Shown piece by piece: positions 1 to 7,616 of a stretch of DNA of 32,499 nt; within the stretch, counting starts at the first letter, position 1; each line of letters opens with the position of its first letter. A program made the position numbers and the translations under genes. The notes beneath the pieces were generated by a model. It worked only from the letters and a program-made list of their open reading frames with translations, made no database searches and had not been told where the DNA came from. This DNA comes from Pelagibius sp. GTDB lineage: Bacteria > Pseudomonadota > Alphaproteobacteria > Kiloniellales > Kiloniellaceae. Location of the stretch: positions 1 through 32,499 of the forward strand of contig JANQMC010000116.1 of NCBI GenBank assembly GCA_028280305.1, given 5' to 3'.

Positions 1-902
1 TCGAAGTAGTCCATCGCCCGGGTGATGTAGAGGTAGGAGTTGGCGTCGAAGCGCTGGACGAAGCTGGCCCCCTGGTGGCGCAGGTAGCTTTCGACCTGAA
101 AATCGGCGTCGAAGCCGAAGGTGAGGCTCTTGCGGTCCTGCAGGCGGCGGCCGAATTTGCGGTGCAGCGCCGGTTCGGAGAGATAGGTGATGTGCGCGGT
201 CATGCGCGCCACCGCCAGGCCACGGTCCGGGTTGCGGCCCTCGGCGAGGTAGCGCCCGCCGCACCAGTCCAGATCGGCCATGATGGCCTGGCGGCCGACC
301 TCGTGAAAGGCGATGTTCTGTGCCGTGTGGCGCGCTGCGGTGGCGATCGGGATGGCGGCGAAAACCTTTTCCGGGAACTTGGCCGCCCACTCCAGCACCT
401 GCATGCCGCCCATGGAGCCGCCGGTCACGCAGAACAGCTTGTCGATGCCCAGATGATCGATCAGCAGCTTTTGCGCCCGCACCATATCGGCGAGGGTGAT
501 GACCGGCAGATCGAGCGCCCAGGGTTCGCCGCTGGTCGGGTTGATGGATTTCGGCCCCGTGGTGCCCATGCAGCCGCCCAGCACGTTGGTGCAGATGACA
601 AAATAGCGGTTGGTGTCGAGCGCCAGGCCCGGGCCGACCATCAGGCTCCACCAGCCCGGCTTGCCGGTAACCGGATGGGTGCCGGCGGCGAACTGGTCGC
701 CGGTCAGGGCGTGACAGACCAGAATGGCGTTGGACTTGTCGGCATTCAGCCGCCCGTAGGTCTGGTAGGCGAGGGTGAAGGGCCCCAGTTCGACCCCGCA
801 ATCCAGCATAAAGGGGGTGTCGTGGCCGAAGTCGGCCGTCAGCCCCGCTTGCGGTGCGTCAACCGGCCTCACAGGCTCCGCGATGTCCCCTCGGTCGCTC
901 AA
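1..902 (-). CDS. metX: Homoserine O-acetyltransferase MetX (partial, C-terminus beyond left edge)
   Basis: Alpha/beta-hydrolase enzyme that acylates the hydroxyl of L-homoserine for methionine synthesis in the cytoplasm. The translation shows the family landmarks: [14 protein letters not shown] near the N-terminus, the oxyanion-hole stretch [15 protein letters not shown], and the nucleophile elbow TGGSMGGMQ carrying the catalytic Ser. About 300 codons are present. The catalytic Asp and His near the C-terminus lie outside the window. The start is uncertain. TTG at 902 ([10 protein letters not shown]) and GTG at 872 ([10 protein letters not shown]) both give a normal N-terminus. The frame stays open up to an ATG at 1028, but that extension does not look coding. 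Divergent from the chorismate mutase operon across a ~260 bp gap. MetX acetylates and the related MetA may succinylate; the fold and motifs here favour MetX. Confidence 0.93.
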   Translation of the reverse strand, partial: MSDRGDIAEPVRPVDAPQAGLTADFGHDTPFMLDCGVELGPFTLAYQTYGRLNADKSNAILVCHALTGDQFAAGTHPVTGKPGWWSLMVGPGLALDTNRYFVICTNVLGGCMGTTGPKSINPTSGEPWALDLPVITLADMVRAQKLLIDHLGIDKLFCVTGGSMGGMQVLEWAAKFPEKVFAAIPIATAARHTAQNIAFHEVGRQAIMADLDWCGGRYLAEGRNPDRGLAVARMTAHITYLSEPALHRKFGRRLQDRKSLTFGFDADFQVESYLRHQGASFVQRFDANSYLYITRAMDYF

Positions 903-1027
903 GGCCCATCCAATCCGTTTTCTCTGCCAATCCGTGTTCTCTAAAGGTCCCGCTGCGGCGGGCCTTCCGGGCCGCCGGGCGGACACACCCAAGGGTCCGA
1001 TGTTACCCCGCCGGTTTCGGGACCCCA

Positions 1028-1057
1028 TAGCTAGGGAGCCGGGGCGGCCCCTGTCAA
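1028..1057 (-). promoter_or_regulatory. Possible metX promoter (perfect -35, weak -10)
   Basis: On the minus strand a perfect TTGACA (1057-1052) is followed about 18 nt later by TAGCTAT, a poor -10. If used, it gives a GC-rich leader of about 120 nt before the metX start, rich in CCGG/GGCC self-complementarity. No SAM-II core or other riboswitch consensus was recognised in that leader. Inference only. Confidence 0.25.
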
Positions 1058-1102
1058 CCTTTCTCCGGTAAGGCTACGGAGCGGAAACTTGTAAGGTTTT
1101 CT

Positions 1103-1131
1103 TTGATTTTAGCCGATCCAGCGACTATCAG
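1103..1131 (+). promoter_or_regulatory. Candidate sigma70 promoter for the chorismate mutase-hisC-tyrA operon
   Basis: TTGATT (1103-1108), a 17-nt spacer, then TATCAG (1126-1131), each matching 4 of 6 consensus positions. It lies 33 bp upstream of the first gene's ATG at 1165. The spacing is optimal and the hexamers moderate. Confidence 0.4.
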
Positions 1132-1164
1132 TAGCTCCGCCTTGGCTGCAGGTATCGGGCCCTT

Positions 1165-2091
1165 ATGTCGGAAAAACCGCCTTCTTTGGACGATTTGCGT
1201 CGCAAGATCGACGAGATCGACGATTCAATCCACGACTCGCTCATGCGCCGCACCGAGCTTGCCCGCCAGATTGCCCTGGCCAAGGGCAGCAATGCGGTGA
1301 TCATGCGGCCGGGCCGCGAGGCGCGGGTGCTGCGCCGGCTGGTCGGGCGCCACGAGGGGGCCTTTCCGAAGCCCATCGTCTGCCGCATCTGGCGCGAGGT
1401 CATCTCCGTCTTCACCCGCCTGCAGGGACCCTTCGCCGCTGCCGCCTTCGCCCCGGAGGACGGCAGCGATCTGTCTCTGCTGGCCCGCGACCACTTCGGC
1501 TCCCTCACCCCGATCACCGGCTTCGGCTCCGAGATGGGGGTCTTGAGGGCGGTCAGCGACGGCAAGGCCAACATCGGCATTCTGCCGCTGCCGGAATCGG
1601 ACCGGGGCACGCCCTGGTGGCCCAAGCTGGCCCGCAGCGGCAAGGCCTCGCCGAAGATCATCGCCCGCTTGCCCTTTGCTCCTCTGGACGGCGGCCGGCG
1701 GATCGGCCCGGAGGCGGTGGTTGTCTCCCTGGCCGAGCCCGAGGAAAGCGGCGACGACCGCGGGTACCTGATCGTCGAACTGGATCAGGCGGTATCGCGC
1801 GGCGCGCTGAAGGTCCTGCTGTCCGATGCGGGCTTCGAGGTGCGCAACACTCAGGCCTGGGTCGACGCGCCGGACCGCACCCTGCATCTGGTCGAGGTCG
1901 AGGGATTCCTGGCCAGCGACGACAGCCGGGTCACTGCCCTGGTGACGGAAACCGAACCGGTCAGCCATGCCTGGGCCGTAGGCAGCTTTGCCGTGCCGCT
2001 GCTGGCGGAGGAGCTGGCCAACAATCCCGTCCTGAGCGCCGGATCCGAAAGCGGCGGCGACGGCGATGCGGCCAACGCAGGCGCGTCATGA
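1165..2091 (+). CDS. Chorismate mutase (AroQ class) with degenerate prephenate-dehydratase-like C-terminal region
   Basis: Residues ~7-90 form an AroQ-type chorismate mutase helix bundle. They show DLRRKIDEIDDSIHDSL, the RRTELARQIALAK helix and the terminal REVISVFTRLQ helix, the layout of the N-terminal domain of PheA P-proteins. This domain converts chorismate to prephenate. The remaining ~215 residues align by eye with the two-lobed prephenate dehydratase fold (ARDHFG, then GVLRAVSDGKANIGILPLPES), followed by an ACT-like segment (GYLIVELDQAVSRGALKVLL). They lack the GPxGT entry motif and the catalytic TRF motif, so dehydratase activity looks lost. First gene of a coupled operon whose ATGA overlap leads into hisC. 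With hisC and tyrA downstream, the likely route is chorismate to prephenate to tyrosine. Whether the C-terminal region still binds an effector is inference. Confidence 0.85.
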   Translation: MSEKPPSLDDLRRKIDEIDDSIHDSLMRRTELARQIALAKGSNAVIMRPGREARVLRRLVGRHEGAFPKPIVCRIWREVISVFTRLQGPFAAAAFAPEDGSDLSLLARDHFGSLTPITGFGSEMGVLRAVSDGKANIGILPLPESDRGTPWWPKLARSGKASPKIIARLPFAPLDGGRRIGPEAVVVSLAEPEESGDDRGYLIVELDQAVSRGALKVLLSDAGFEVRNTQAWVDAPDRTLHLVEVEGFLASDDSRVTALVTETEPVSHAWAVGSFAVPLLAEELANNPVLSAGSESGGDGDAANAGAS

Positions 2092-3188
2092 GCCAGCCTT
2101 CCCCCCTGAAACCTCAGCCGCGCCCGGGTATTCTCGACGTCGCCCCCTATGTCGGCGGCGAGTCCAAGGCCGAAGGAGCCAACCGGGTCATCCGGCTGGC
2201 TTCCAACGAAAATCCCCTGGGCCCCAGCACCAAGGCCATTGCCGCCTATGAGGCGGAAAAAGGCAATCTGCACCGCTATCCCGACGGCGGCGCACTGGCG
2301 CTGCGCCGGGCCCTGGCCGAGGCCGAGGGCCTGGATGCGGAGCGCATCGTTTGCGGCGCCGGCTCCGACGAACTGATCGCCCTGCTGGTCCGGGCTTATG
2401 CCGGGCCCGGGGACGAGGTGCTTTACAGCGAACACGGTTTCCTGATGTATGGCATCTCGGCCAGGACCGCCGGTGCCACGGCGGTGAGCGCCCCCGAGGT
2501 GGCCCTGACCGCCGATGTCGACGGTTTGCTGTCCAGGGTGACCGACAAGACACGGCTGCTGTTTCTGGCCAACCCGAACAATCCGACGGGCAGCTATATC
2601 TCCGAGGCGGCGCTGCGGCGCCTGCATGCCGGTTTGCCGCCCTCGGTGCTGCTGGTGATCGACGCGGCCTATGCCGAATACGTGACGGCGGCGGACTATC
2701 CGCGCCCGGCGGCTTTGGTGGAAGAGGCCGGGAACGTCGTCATGCTGCGCACCTTTTCCAAGATTTACGGCTTGGCGGCCCTGCGACTCGGCTGGGCCTA
2801 TGCCCCGGCCGCGGTCGTCGATGTGCTGAACCGGGTGCGCGGCCCCTTCAACGTCAGCCAGGCGGCACAGGCCGCAGGCCTCGCCGCCATTGCCGACAAG
2901 GACCACGTGGCCCAGTCGGTCGCCCATAACGCCAAGTGGCGCAGCTGGTTCTCGGAGGTTGCGGCGAAAGCCGGCGTCGAACCGCTGCCTTCCGCCGGCA
3001 ACTTCATTCTGCTGCGCTTTCCCGGCGGGCAGGCCGAAGCCGAGGGCGTGCTGGCCGATCTGAAAGCCCGGGGCATCCTGGTGCGCGGAGTCGGGGCCTA
3101 TGGTCTCGCCAACTGTCTCAGGGTGACCATCGGCACGGAAGACGAGATGCGGGCGACGGCCGAGGCGCTGCAGGCGGTGCTCGGATGA
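2088..3188 (+). CDS. hisC: Histidinol-phosphate / aromatic aminotransferase (HisC family)
   Basis: PLP-dependent fold-type I aminotransferase of 366 residues, the usual HisC length. Visible motifs are ASNENPLGPS (~39-48), the GAGSDELI cofactor-binding turn (~90), NPNNPTG (~162-168) and RTFSKIYGLAALRLGW with the Schiff-base lysine at about residue 225. Family members act on histidinol phosphate, and many HisC-like enzymes also transaminate prephenate or aromatic keto acids. Its place between chorismate mutase and tyrA, not in a his operon, favours an aromatic or dual role; this is inference from context. The start at 2088 is fixed by an ATGA overlap with the preceding stop. Its own stop overlaps the tyrA start in the same way, so the three genes are translationally coupled. 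Confidence 0.92.
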   Translation: MSQPSPLKPQPRPGILDVAPYVGGESKAEGANRVIRLASNENPLGPSTKAIAAYEAEKGNLHRYPDGGALALRRALAEAEGLDAERIVCGAGSDELIALLVRAYAGPGDEVLYSEHGFLMYGISARTAGATAVSAPEVALTADVDGLLSRVTDKTRLLFLANPNNPTGSYISEAALRRLHAGLPPSVLLVIDAAYAEYVTAADYPRPAALVEEAGNVVMLRTFSKIYGLAALRLGWAYAPAAVVDVLNRVRGPFNVSQAAQAAGLAAIADKDHVAQSVAHNAKWRSWFSEVAAKAGVEPLPSAGNFILLRFPGGQAEAEGVLADLKARGILVRGVGAYGLANCLRVTIGTEDEMRATAEALQAVLG

Positions 3189-4168
3189 ATCTGCCCGCAG
3201 CCTCCGGCGACGCGCCGCTGTTTCAGCGTGTCGCTCTGCTGGGCGCGGGGCTGATCGGGTCGTCGCTGGCCTGGGCGATCCGCGCGCGGGGCCTGGCCGA
3301 GCACGTCTCGGCCTATTCCCGGCGCGAGGAAACCCGCCGCGTAATCGCCGAGCTGGGGTTTGCCGATTCCCTGCACGCCGAACCCGGCGACGCCGTAGAT
3401 GGCGCGGACCTGGTGATCTTCTGCGTGCCCGTCGGCGCCAATGCCGCGGTTGCCGAGGCCATTACCGGGCAGCTTGCCCCCGGGGCCATCGTCACCGACG
3501 TCGGCTCGGTGAAGCAGGCGGTGATCCGCGACATCGGCCCCTTTCTGCCGGGCGGCGTTCACTTCGTGCCCGGCCATCCCATTGCCGGTACGGAGAATTC
3601 CGGGCCGGAAGCCGGCTTTGCCGATCTCTTCGAACAGCGCTGGTGCATTCTCACCCCGCCGCCGGGCACGCCCGAAGCAGCGACGGAGAAACTCGTCGCT
3701 TTCTGGCAAGGCCTCGGCTCGACCATCGAGATCATGGACGCTGCGCACCACGACAAGGTGCTGGCCATCACCTCCCACCTGCCGCACCTGATCGCCTACA
3801 CCATCGTCGGCACTGCGACCGATCTGGAGGAAAGCGAAAGGGCCGAGGTGGTGAAGTTCTCCGCCGGCGGCTTTCGCGACTTCACCCGCATCGCCGGGTC
3901 CGATCCGGTGATGTGGCGCGATGTCTTCCTGCACAATCGCGAGTCGGTGCTGGAGATGCTGCAGCGCTTCTCCGAAGACCTGACGGCTCTGCAGCGGGCG
4001 ATCCGCTGGGGCGAGGGGGAAACCCTGGAGGGGCTTTTCCGCCGCACGCGGGAAATCCGTGCCGGCGTCGTCGACGCCCATCAGGCCGGCTCCTTCGATC
4101 CTAGAGAACCGGAGCGATCGGGAACAGCGGGACCGGTCCAAGATAAAGCAGACCATCCCGCAGAGTAA
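3185..4168 (+). CDS. tyrA: Prephenate/arogenate dehydrogenase TyrA
   Basis: NAD(P)-dependent oxidative decarboxylase that makes 4-hydroxyphenylpyruvate or tyrosine. The N-terminal Rossmann motif GAGLIGSS lies at ~20-27, followed by VTDVGSVKQAVI and the HPIAGTENSG segment carrying the conserved His. The C-terminal helical dimerisation region includes LTAL and FRDFTRIAGSDPVMWRDV. 327 residues from the ATG at 3185, which overlaps the hisC stop. There is no ACT domain. The last ~22 residues are a low-complexity tail running 68 nt into the 3' end of the convergent DUF2125 gene, which is unusually long for a convergent overlap. Whether prephenate or arogenate is preferred cannot be read from the sequence. 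Confidence 0.93.
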   Translation: MNLPAASGDAPLFQRVALLGAGLIGSSLAWAIRARGLAEHVSAYSRREETRRVIAELGFADSLHAEPGDAVDGADLVIFCVPVGANAAVAEAITGQLAPGAIVTDVGSVKQAVIRDIGPFLPGGVHFVPGHPIAGTENSGPEAGFADLFEQRWCILTPPPGTPEAATEKLVAFWQGLGSTIEIMDAAHHDKVLAITSHLPHLIAYTIVGTATDLEESERAEVVKFSAGGFRDFTRIAGSDPVMWRDVFLHNRESVLEMLQRFSEDLTALQRAIRWGEGETLEGLFRRTREIRAGVVDAHQAGSFDPREPERSGTAGPVQDKADHPAE

Positions 4169-5126
4169 TCGGCGCTTCCAGCACCGTCGCATCGGAGGTC
4201 GCATCACGCCGGCCCAGGGCGGCCACCGCCAGCCGCGCGGCAAAGGCGGCCTCCGGCTTTATGTCACCGCTTTCGATCAGTCTGTCGATGATCGCCTCGG
4301 CGCCTTTCAAGCGGGTGTCGAACTGGCCTGCCGGGCGCAGCGCCCTGTCCAGAGCCAGGCGCCCCGTCGCCTGCAGGTCCAGCGGCCCCCAGTTTGCCGC
4401 CAGGCGGCGGAAGCGCCAGAGCCCGCCGGCGTCGCGCCACAGCGGCAGGGCGACCGCCGGCTTGCCGCGCGGAATGCCGCCGATTACGGTTGAATCGAAG
4501 GACAGTCTGGCAAGCGAGTTGCCCAAGGGGCCGCCATGGCCCGCCGGCAGTTGCAGCGCGAGTGCTTCGCCGACCAGCTCCAGGGTTTCCGGATCGTCGC
4601 CATTGGCTTCCTGCAGCGGCCCCAGACGCGCCGTCAGCCGCTCGGCGGAGATGGGATCGAGACCGGGTCCTTCCATACGCAGGGCGCCGAGGTCGACCAT
4701 GGCGCGGTCGACCTGGCCGTCTAAGGCCAGCACGACCCGTCCCTGGGCCTCCGCCGCGACGATTTCGGCTTCCTTACGCTCGCCGCCTTCAGCCAGGCGC
4801 AGGCGGTGATTGCCGGGAAACTGCAGATCGATGGTGAAGGGGTCCCAGAGTTTGGCCTCCCCCGAAATGGTCGGACCTTCCCAGGTCAGGTCCTGAGGGC
4901 TGGTTACCTTCGGCTGATCGAAGGTCACGGTCAGCGCGAAGGGGAAGCCGGACATCTGCGGGCCGTCGTAGGTAATGGCGTAGCCGCGCTCGATCTGCTG
5001 GCCGCGCCAGCGCTCGATACCCTCGGCCAGGGCCTCGGAAGCCCAGAACCAATATCCCGTCAGCCCCATGAAGAGCAGGCAGAGCGTCGCGGCGAGGGCT
5101 ATGGAAAGGCGCTTTCGGCGGCGCAT
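4101..5126 (-). CDS. DUF2125 family membrane-anchored protein
   Basis: 341 residues. A basic N-terminus (MRRRKR) precedes a single hydrophobic segment (~8-30) that would anchor the protein in the inner membrane with the rest in the periplasm. The body matches the alphaproteobacterial DUF2125 pattern: YDGPQMSGFPFALTVTF near residue 55, then beta-rich repeats such as WGPLDLQATGRLALD. The C-terminus is LLYLGPVPLFPIAPVL. Function is unknown. The fold resembles asymptotic or AsmA-like lipid-associated beta proteins only loosely, so none is claimed. The gene is convergent with tyrA (68-nt overlap) and divergent from the ChaC gene. A TATCAT hexamer on the minus strand at 5170-5165 is a possible -10. 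Confidence 0.85.
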   Translation of the reverse strand: MRRRKRLSIALAATLCLLFMGLTGYWFWASEALAEGIERWRGQQIERGYAITYDGPQMSGFPFALTVTFDQPKVTSPQDLTWEGPTISGEAKLWDPFTIDLQFPGNHRLRLAEGGERKEAEIVAAEAQGRVVLALDGQVDRAMVDLGALRMEGPGLDPISAERLTARLGPLQEANGDDPETLELVGEALALQLPAGHGGPLGNSLARLSFDSTVIGGIPRGKPAVALPLWRDAGGLWRFRRLAANWGPLDLQATGRLALDRALRPAGQFDTRLKGAEAIIDRLIESGDIKPEAAFAARLAVAALGRRDATSDATVLEAPITLRDGLLYLGPVPLFPIAPVL

Positions 5127-5285
5127 GAAGGCTCGTTACTCCCGGTCGTTGGGGATGCAAAGGCATGATAGAAGCTGCTGCCTGTGCCCGCAGCCCCAAA
5201 TCGGAGTCGTCTTTGTGTTCCGGCTTGAGGGCGGGCCCTGGATTTGTTGGTATAGCGCTGCTGCATAGCATGACTGGGATCGGAT

Positions 5286-5897
5286 GTGACGGAGAGCGAG
5301 TGGCCGGACCTTGAGGGACCGGGCGATCTTACTGCAGAAGAACTGGCTGCCAGGCGTCTGGCCCTGCCTCCGAAACAGGACTTCTGGGTCTTCGGTTACG
5401 GCTCCCTGATGTGGCATCCGGGTTTCCCCCACGTGGAGGTCCGCCTTGCCAGGGTCAACGGGCTGCATCGCAGCTTCTGCGTCTTTTCTCATCGCTACCG
5501 CGGCACCGCGCGGCGTCCCGGCCTCGTCCTCGGTCTCGATCGCGGCGGCTCCTGCCGCGGTCTGGCGTTCCGGGTTCCTTGGGGCGAGGGCGAGGAGGTG
5601 CTGGACTATCTCTATGCGCGGGAAATGATTACCGGTGTCTACCTGCCCTCCTGGCGCGAAGCCAAGACGGACCAGGGCGCCGTCTCGGCCATCACCTTCG
5701 TCGTCGACCGTGAACACCGGCAATACGCAGGCGGGCTGAACCACGACCGGATCGTCGAGCTGATCCTGCAGGGCAAGGGCAGCCGAGGCCTCTGTATCGA
5801 ATACCTGGAAAACACCGTGCATCATCTTCAGGCTCTCGGCCTGCGCGACCGTGGCCTGGAGCGGCTCTTGAGCGATACCCGGCGCCGGAGCGGCTGA
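5286..5897 (+). CDS. chaC: ChaC-type gamma-glutamylcyclotransferase
   Basis: 203 residues. The glycine-rich substrate loop VFGYGSLMWHPGF (~33-45) is the signature of the ChaC/GGCT fold. Other ChaC landmarks are RVNGLHRSFCVFSHRYRGT, PGLVLGLDRGGSCRGLAFRV and the YLYAREMITGVY segment, which carries the catalytic Glu. Family members cleave the gamma-glutamyl bond of glutathione to give 5-oxoproline and Cys-Gly in the cytoplasm. The start is GTG at 5286; the nearby ATG at 5284 is out of frame. The C-terminus has the usual GLRDRGLERLL helix. The 3' end lies 10 bp from the convergent GNAT gene. Confidence 0.93.
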   Translation: MTESEWPDLEGPGDLTAEELAARRLALPPKQDFWVFGYGSLMWHPGFPHVEVRLARVNGLHRSFCVFSHRYRGTARRPGLVLGLDRGGSCRGLAFRVPWGEGEEVLDYLYAREMITGVYLPSWREAKTDQGAVSAITFVVDREHRQYAGGLNHDRIVELILQGKGSRGLCIEYLENTVHHLQALGLRDRGLERLLSDTRRRSG

Positions 5898-5907
5898 CGG
5901 CAGCGCC

Positions 5908-6360
5908 CTACAGCTTCACCATCAGATTGATCCACTCGTCCTTGTCGCTCCGCCCGAAAGGGGCGACCTTGGGAATGCGTTTGCCGGTGCGCTGATACCC
6001 GAAGAGCCTGAGGTACCACTCCACCACCCGCTCGTCGTCGGCGTTGGTGTAAAGCTCCTTGATGCCCTGGTCGCGCAGGTAGTCCTGGCGGGTGCGTTGC
6101 AGAGCGGCGCCGACGTTGTGCCCGCGGTAGTTGGAATCGACGGCCAGCAGTGTCGTCTTGGCCGTGGTCTCGTCCAGTATCCGATAGCCGCCGACGCCGA
6201 TGATCAGGCCGTCCAACTCGGCAACAAAGCAATCGCTGAGAGGAAACGCCGGCATTTCCGGACCGCCGATGTGATGGAAATTGGCGGTTTCCAGCACTTC
6301 CAGCATGCGGGGCCAGTCGGCCTCCTCTGGGCGGCGAATCGTAAGGGTTGATTCTGTCAT
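5908..6360 (-). CDS. GNAT family N-acetyltransferase
   Basis: 150 residues with a single GNAT fold. The N-terminal strand TIRRPEEADWPRMLEVLE is followed by DGLIIGVGGYRI (beta4), then LLAVDSNYRGHNVGAALQRTR, the acetyl-CoA pyrophosphate loop (R/Q-x-x-G-x-G/A equivalent). The C-terminal half reads ELYTNADDERVVEWYLRLFGYQRTG, the usual 'separate, deteriorated neighbour residue' pattern. The substrate cannot be predicted. It faces the YHS/bufferin locus divergently across a 272-bp promoter region and has no strong ribosome-binding site. Confidence 0.88.
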   Translation of the reverse strand: MTESTLTIRRPEEADWPRMLEVLETANFHHIGGPEMPAFPLSDCFVAELDGLIIGVGGYRILDETTAKTTLLAVDSNYRGHNVGAALQRTRQDYLRDQGIKELYTNADDERVVEWYLRLFGYQRTGKRIPKVAPFGRSDKDEWINLMVKL

Positions 6361-6520
6361 TGGGTGATTCTCTGGCGGCGCGGCCTGATCGCATGGCCTT
6401 TCCCCTGATAGTATAGGCCGGGTGTTTCGACAATCTGAATCGCCCCGATCTGCCGGCGGGGCCTAGGATTTCCGCCGTTCGCCGGAGTTTCGGTCGGCTC
6501 GACCCCACCGTTTCCGGCGA

Positions 6521-6555
6521 CGTCACATTTTAGTGACGGCTCGTGATTTGATCAC
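6521..6555. promoter_or_regulatory. Paired inverted repeats, candidate operator of the YHS-bufferin locus
   Basis: Two palindromes lie 4 bp apart. The first is CGTCAC, a 6-nt spacer (ATTTTA), then GTGACG at 6521-6538. The second is GTGAT, TTG, then ATCAC at 6543-6555. They share the half-site GTGAC/GTGAT. The second overlaps the -35 of the candidate promoter, as expected for a repressor site. No specific regulator is identified. Confidence 0.45.
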
Positions 6556-6577
6556 CGGCCCAGGGCGCAAATATCAC
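6548..6577 (+). promoter_or_regulatory. Candidate promoter for the YHS-bufferin locus
   Basis: TTGATC (6548-6553), an 18-nt spacer, then TATCAC (6572-6577), about 55 bp before the YHS gene. Both hexamers match 4 of 6 positions. The -35 lies inside the GTGAT/ATCAC palindrome. No clear GTAAC/CGTC-type ECF sigma promoter was seen. Confidence 0.4.
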
Positions 6578-6632
6578 TATCTAGTCAGGCACCCGCCTGC
6601 TTTTTCCAACCTGGAGATGCGAGGTCCTCCCC

Positions 6633-7175
6633 ATGATGCGCAAACTTCTTCTGGCATCGGCTTTTTCGATGCTGGCAACTGGTGCGGCCCAGGCCGGCGA
6701 GCAGTATGTCGATGAGTCCGGTTTCGCCATTAGCGGTTATGACGCGGTGGCTTACTTTGATCTAAAGCAGAACGCTGTCGGTACCCGCCAGCCGGAAGCG
6801 GTTCCGGGCAAGGCCTTCATCACGGCGGAATACAACGGCGCCACCTGGGCGTTTTCCACCGAGGCCAACCGTGACAAGTTCGTGGCCGATCCCGCCAAGT
6901 ATGCGCCGGCCTATGACGGGCACTGCGCCTATGGCCTGGCCCAGGGCGGAAAAGTTCCCGCCAACCCCAATCTTTGGCGTATCGTCGACGGCAAGCTCTA
7001 TCTGAACATCACGCCGAACGTGGTGGGGTTCTGGGAGAGCGATATCCCCGGCAACCTGACGAAAGCCGATACAAACTGGTCCAGCAAAGAAGCAGCCCCG
7101 GCATCTTCGCGAAGCTGGAAGTCCATCGACGACAACAAGGGTACCTACAGCGTGACGGCGCCCATCGAGGGATAG
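6633..7175 (+). CDS. Secreted YHS-domain-containing protein
   Basis: 180 residues. A Sec signal peptide (MMRKLLLASAFSMLATGAAQA, cleavage near residue 21) precedes the YHS-like domain of the secreted family: ISGYDAVAYFDL, then YNGATWAFSTEANRDKFVADP and YDGHCAYGLAQGGKVPAN, ending LWRIVDGKLYLNI. Family members have this GYDAVAYF...F.S..N...F..DP.KYAP..GG.CA architecture and are often linked with metal handling. The canonical DPVC metal motif is absent, and the only mature-region cysteine is in the GHCAYG segment. Its periplasmic location and position 82 bp ahead of bufA1 on the same strand suggest it is part of or co-regulated with the metal-buffering operon. This is inference. Confidence 0.85.
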   Translation: MMRKLLLASAFSMLATGAAQAGEQYVDESGFAISGYDAVAYFDLKQNAVGTRQPEAVPGKAFITAEYNGATWAFSTEANRDKFVADPAKYAPAYDGHCAYGLAQGGKVPANPNLWRIVDGKLYLNITPNVVGFWESDIPGNLTKADTNWSSKEAAPASSRSWKSIDDNKGTYSVTAPIEG

Positions 7176-7198
7176 CACGAGATTTCTCGCCACCGATC

Positions 7199-7219
7199 TT
7201 CCCGGCTTTGTTCCGGGAA
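7199..7219 (+). promoter_or_regulatory. Hairpin between YHS gene and bufA1
   Basis: TTCCCGG, a 7-nt loop, then CCGGGAA: a perfect 7-bp stem 38 bp before the bufA1 ATG. It is followed by A residues, not T, so it is not a standard terminator in the + direction. It may protect the bufA1 message or mark an mRNA processing point. Confidence 0.45.
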
Positions 7220-7256
7220 AACAGTTACACAAGCAAAGCAGAGGAGATGAAAGAGA

Positions 7257-7586
7257 ATGGCTGAAAAGACGAAGATCGCTTCCGCAGCGATGATTGCCGG
7301 GGCCGTGGCCCTCGCCGTGTCGGCGACGGCGCATGTAACCCCGGCCGCCGCGCAGGCGAAGGAAAAGTGCTACGGCATCTCACTGGCCGGGCAGAATGAC
7401 TGCGCCGCCGGTCCCGGCACCACCTGTGCCGGCACCTCGACGATTGATTATCAGGGCAATGCCTGGACCTTGGTCCCGGCCGGCGATTGCGTGAAGTACG
7501 GCGTTGAAGAGGCAAATGCCGACTTCGAACTGCCGGGCGATCGCACCGGGTCGCTGGAAGCCCTCGACCGCGACCTGCCGGCTTAA
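7257..7586 (+). CDS. bufA1: Bufferin-type RiPP metallophore precursor BufA1 (DUF2282)
   Basis: 109 residues. A Sec signal peptide with a long alanine-rich core ends near AAAQA (cleavage ~34). The DUF2282 core follows: [17 protein letters not shown], then TTCAGTS and [15 protein letters not shown]. Its four cysteines, at 38, 49, 57 and 78, are in the canonical DUF2282 positions. In characterised bufferins a DUF692 (MNIO) enzyme converts core cysteines to thiooxazole-type heterocycles, and the exported product buffers copper. The acidic C-terminal tail has no cysteine. A good AGGAG precedes the ATG by about 12 nt. Translation products of bufB and bufC lie downstream on the same strand, so the assignment rests on both the protein and its context. 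Confidence 0.9.
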   Translation: MAEKTKIASAAMIAGAVALAVSATAHVTPAAAQAKEKCYGISLAGQNDCAAGPGTTCAGTSTIDYQGNAWTLVPAGDCVKYGVEEANADFELPGDRTGSLEALDRDLPA

Positions 7587-7616
7587 GGCCTGGCAGGCCT
7601 GGATACAGATTGATTG

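Noticed and set aside
75..944. Long open frame on the + strand opposite metX
   Set aside because: It is the antisense of metX; the minus-strand translation has all MetX motifs and the + strand product has none.
1851..2927. Long minus-strand frame across the chorismate mutase/hisC region
   Set aside because: Antisense of clear chorismate mutase and HisC coding; high GC keeps the shadow frame open.
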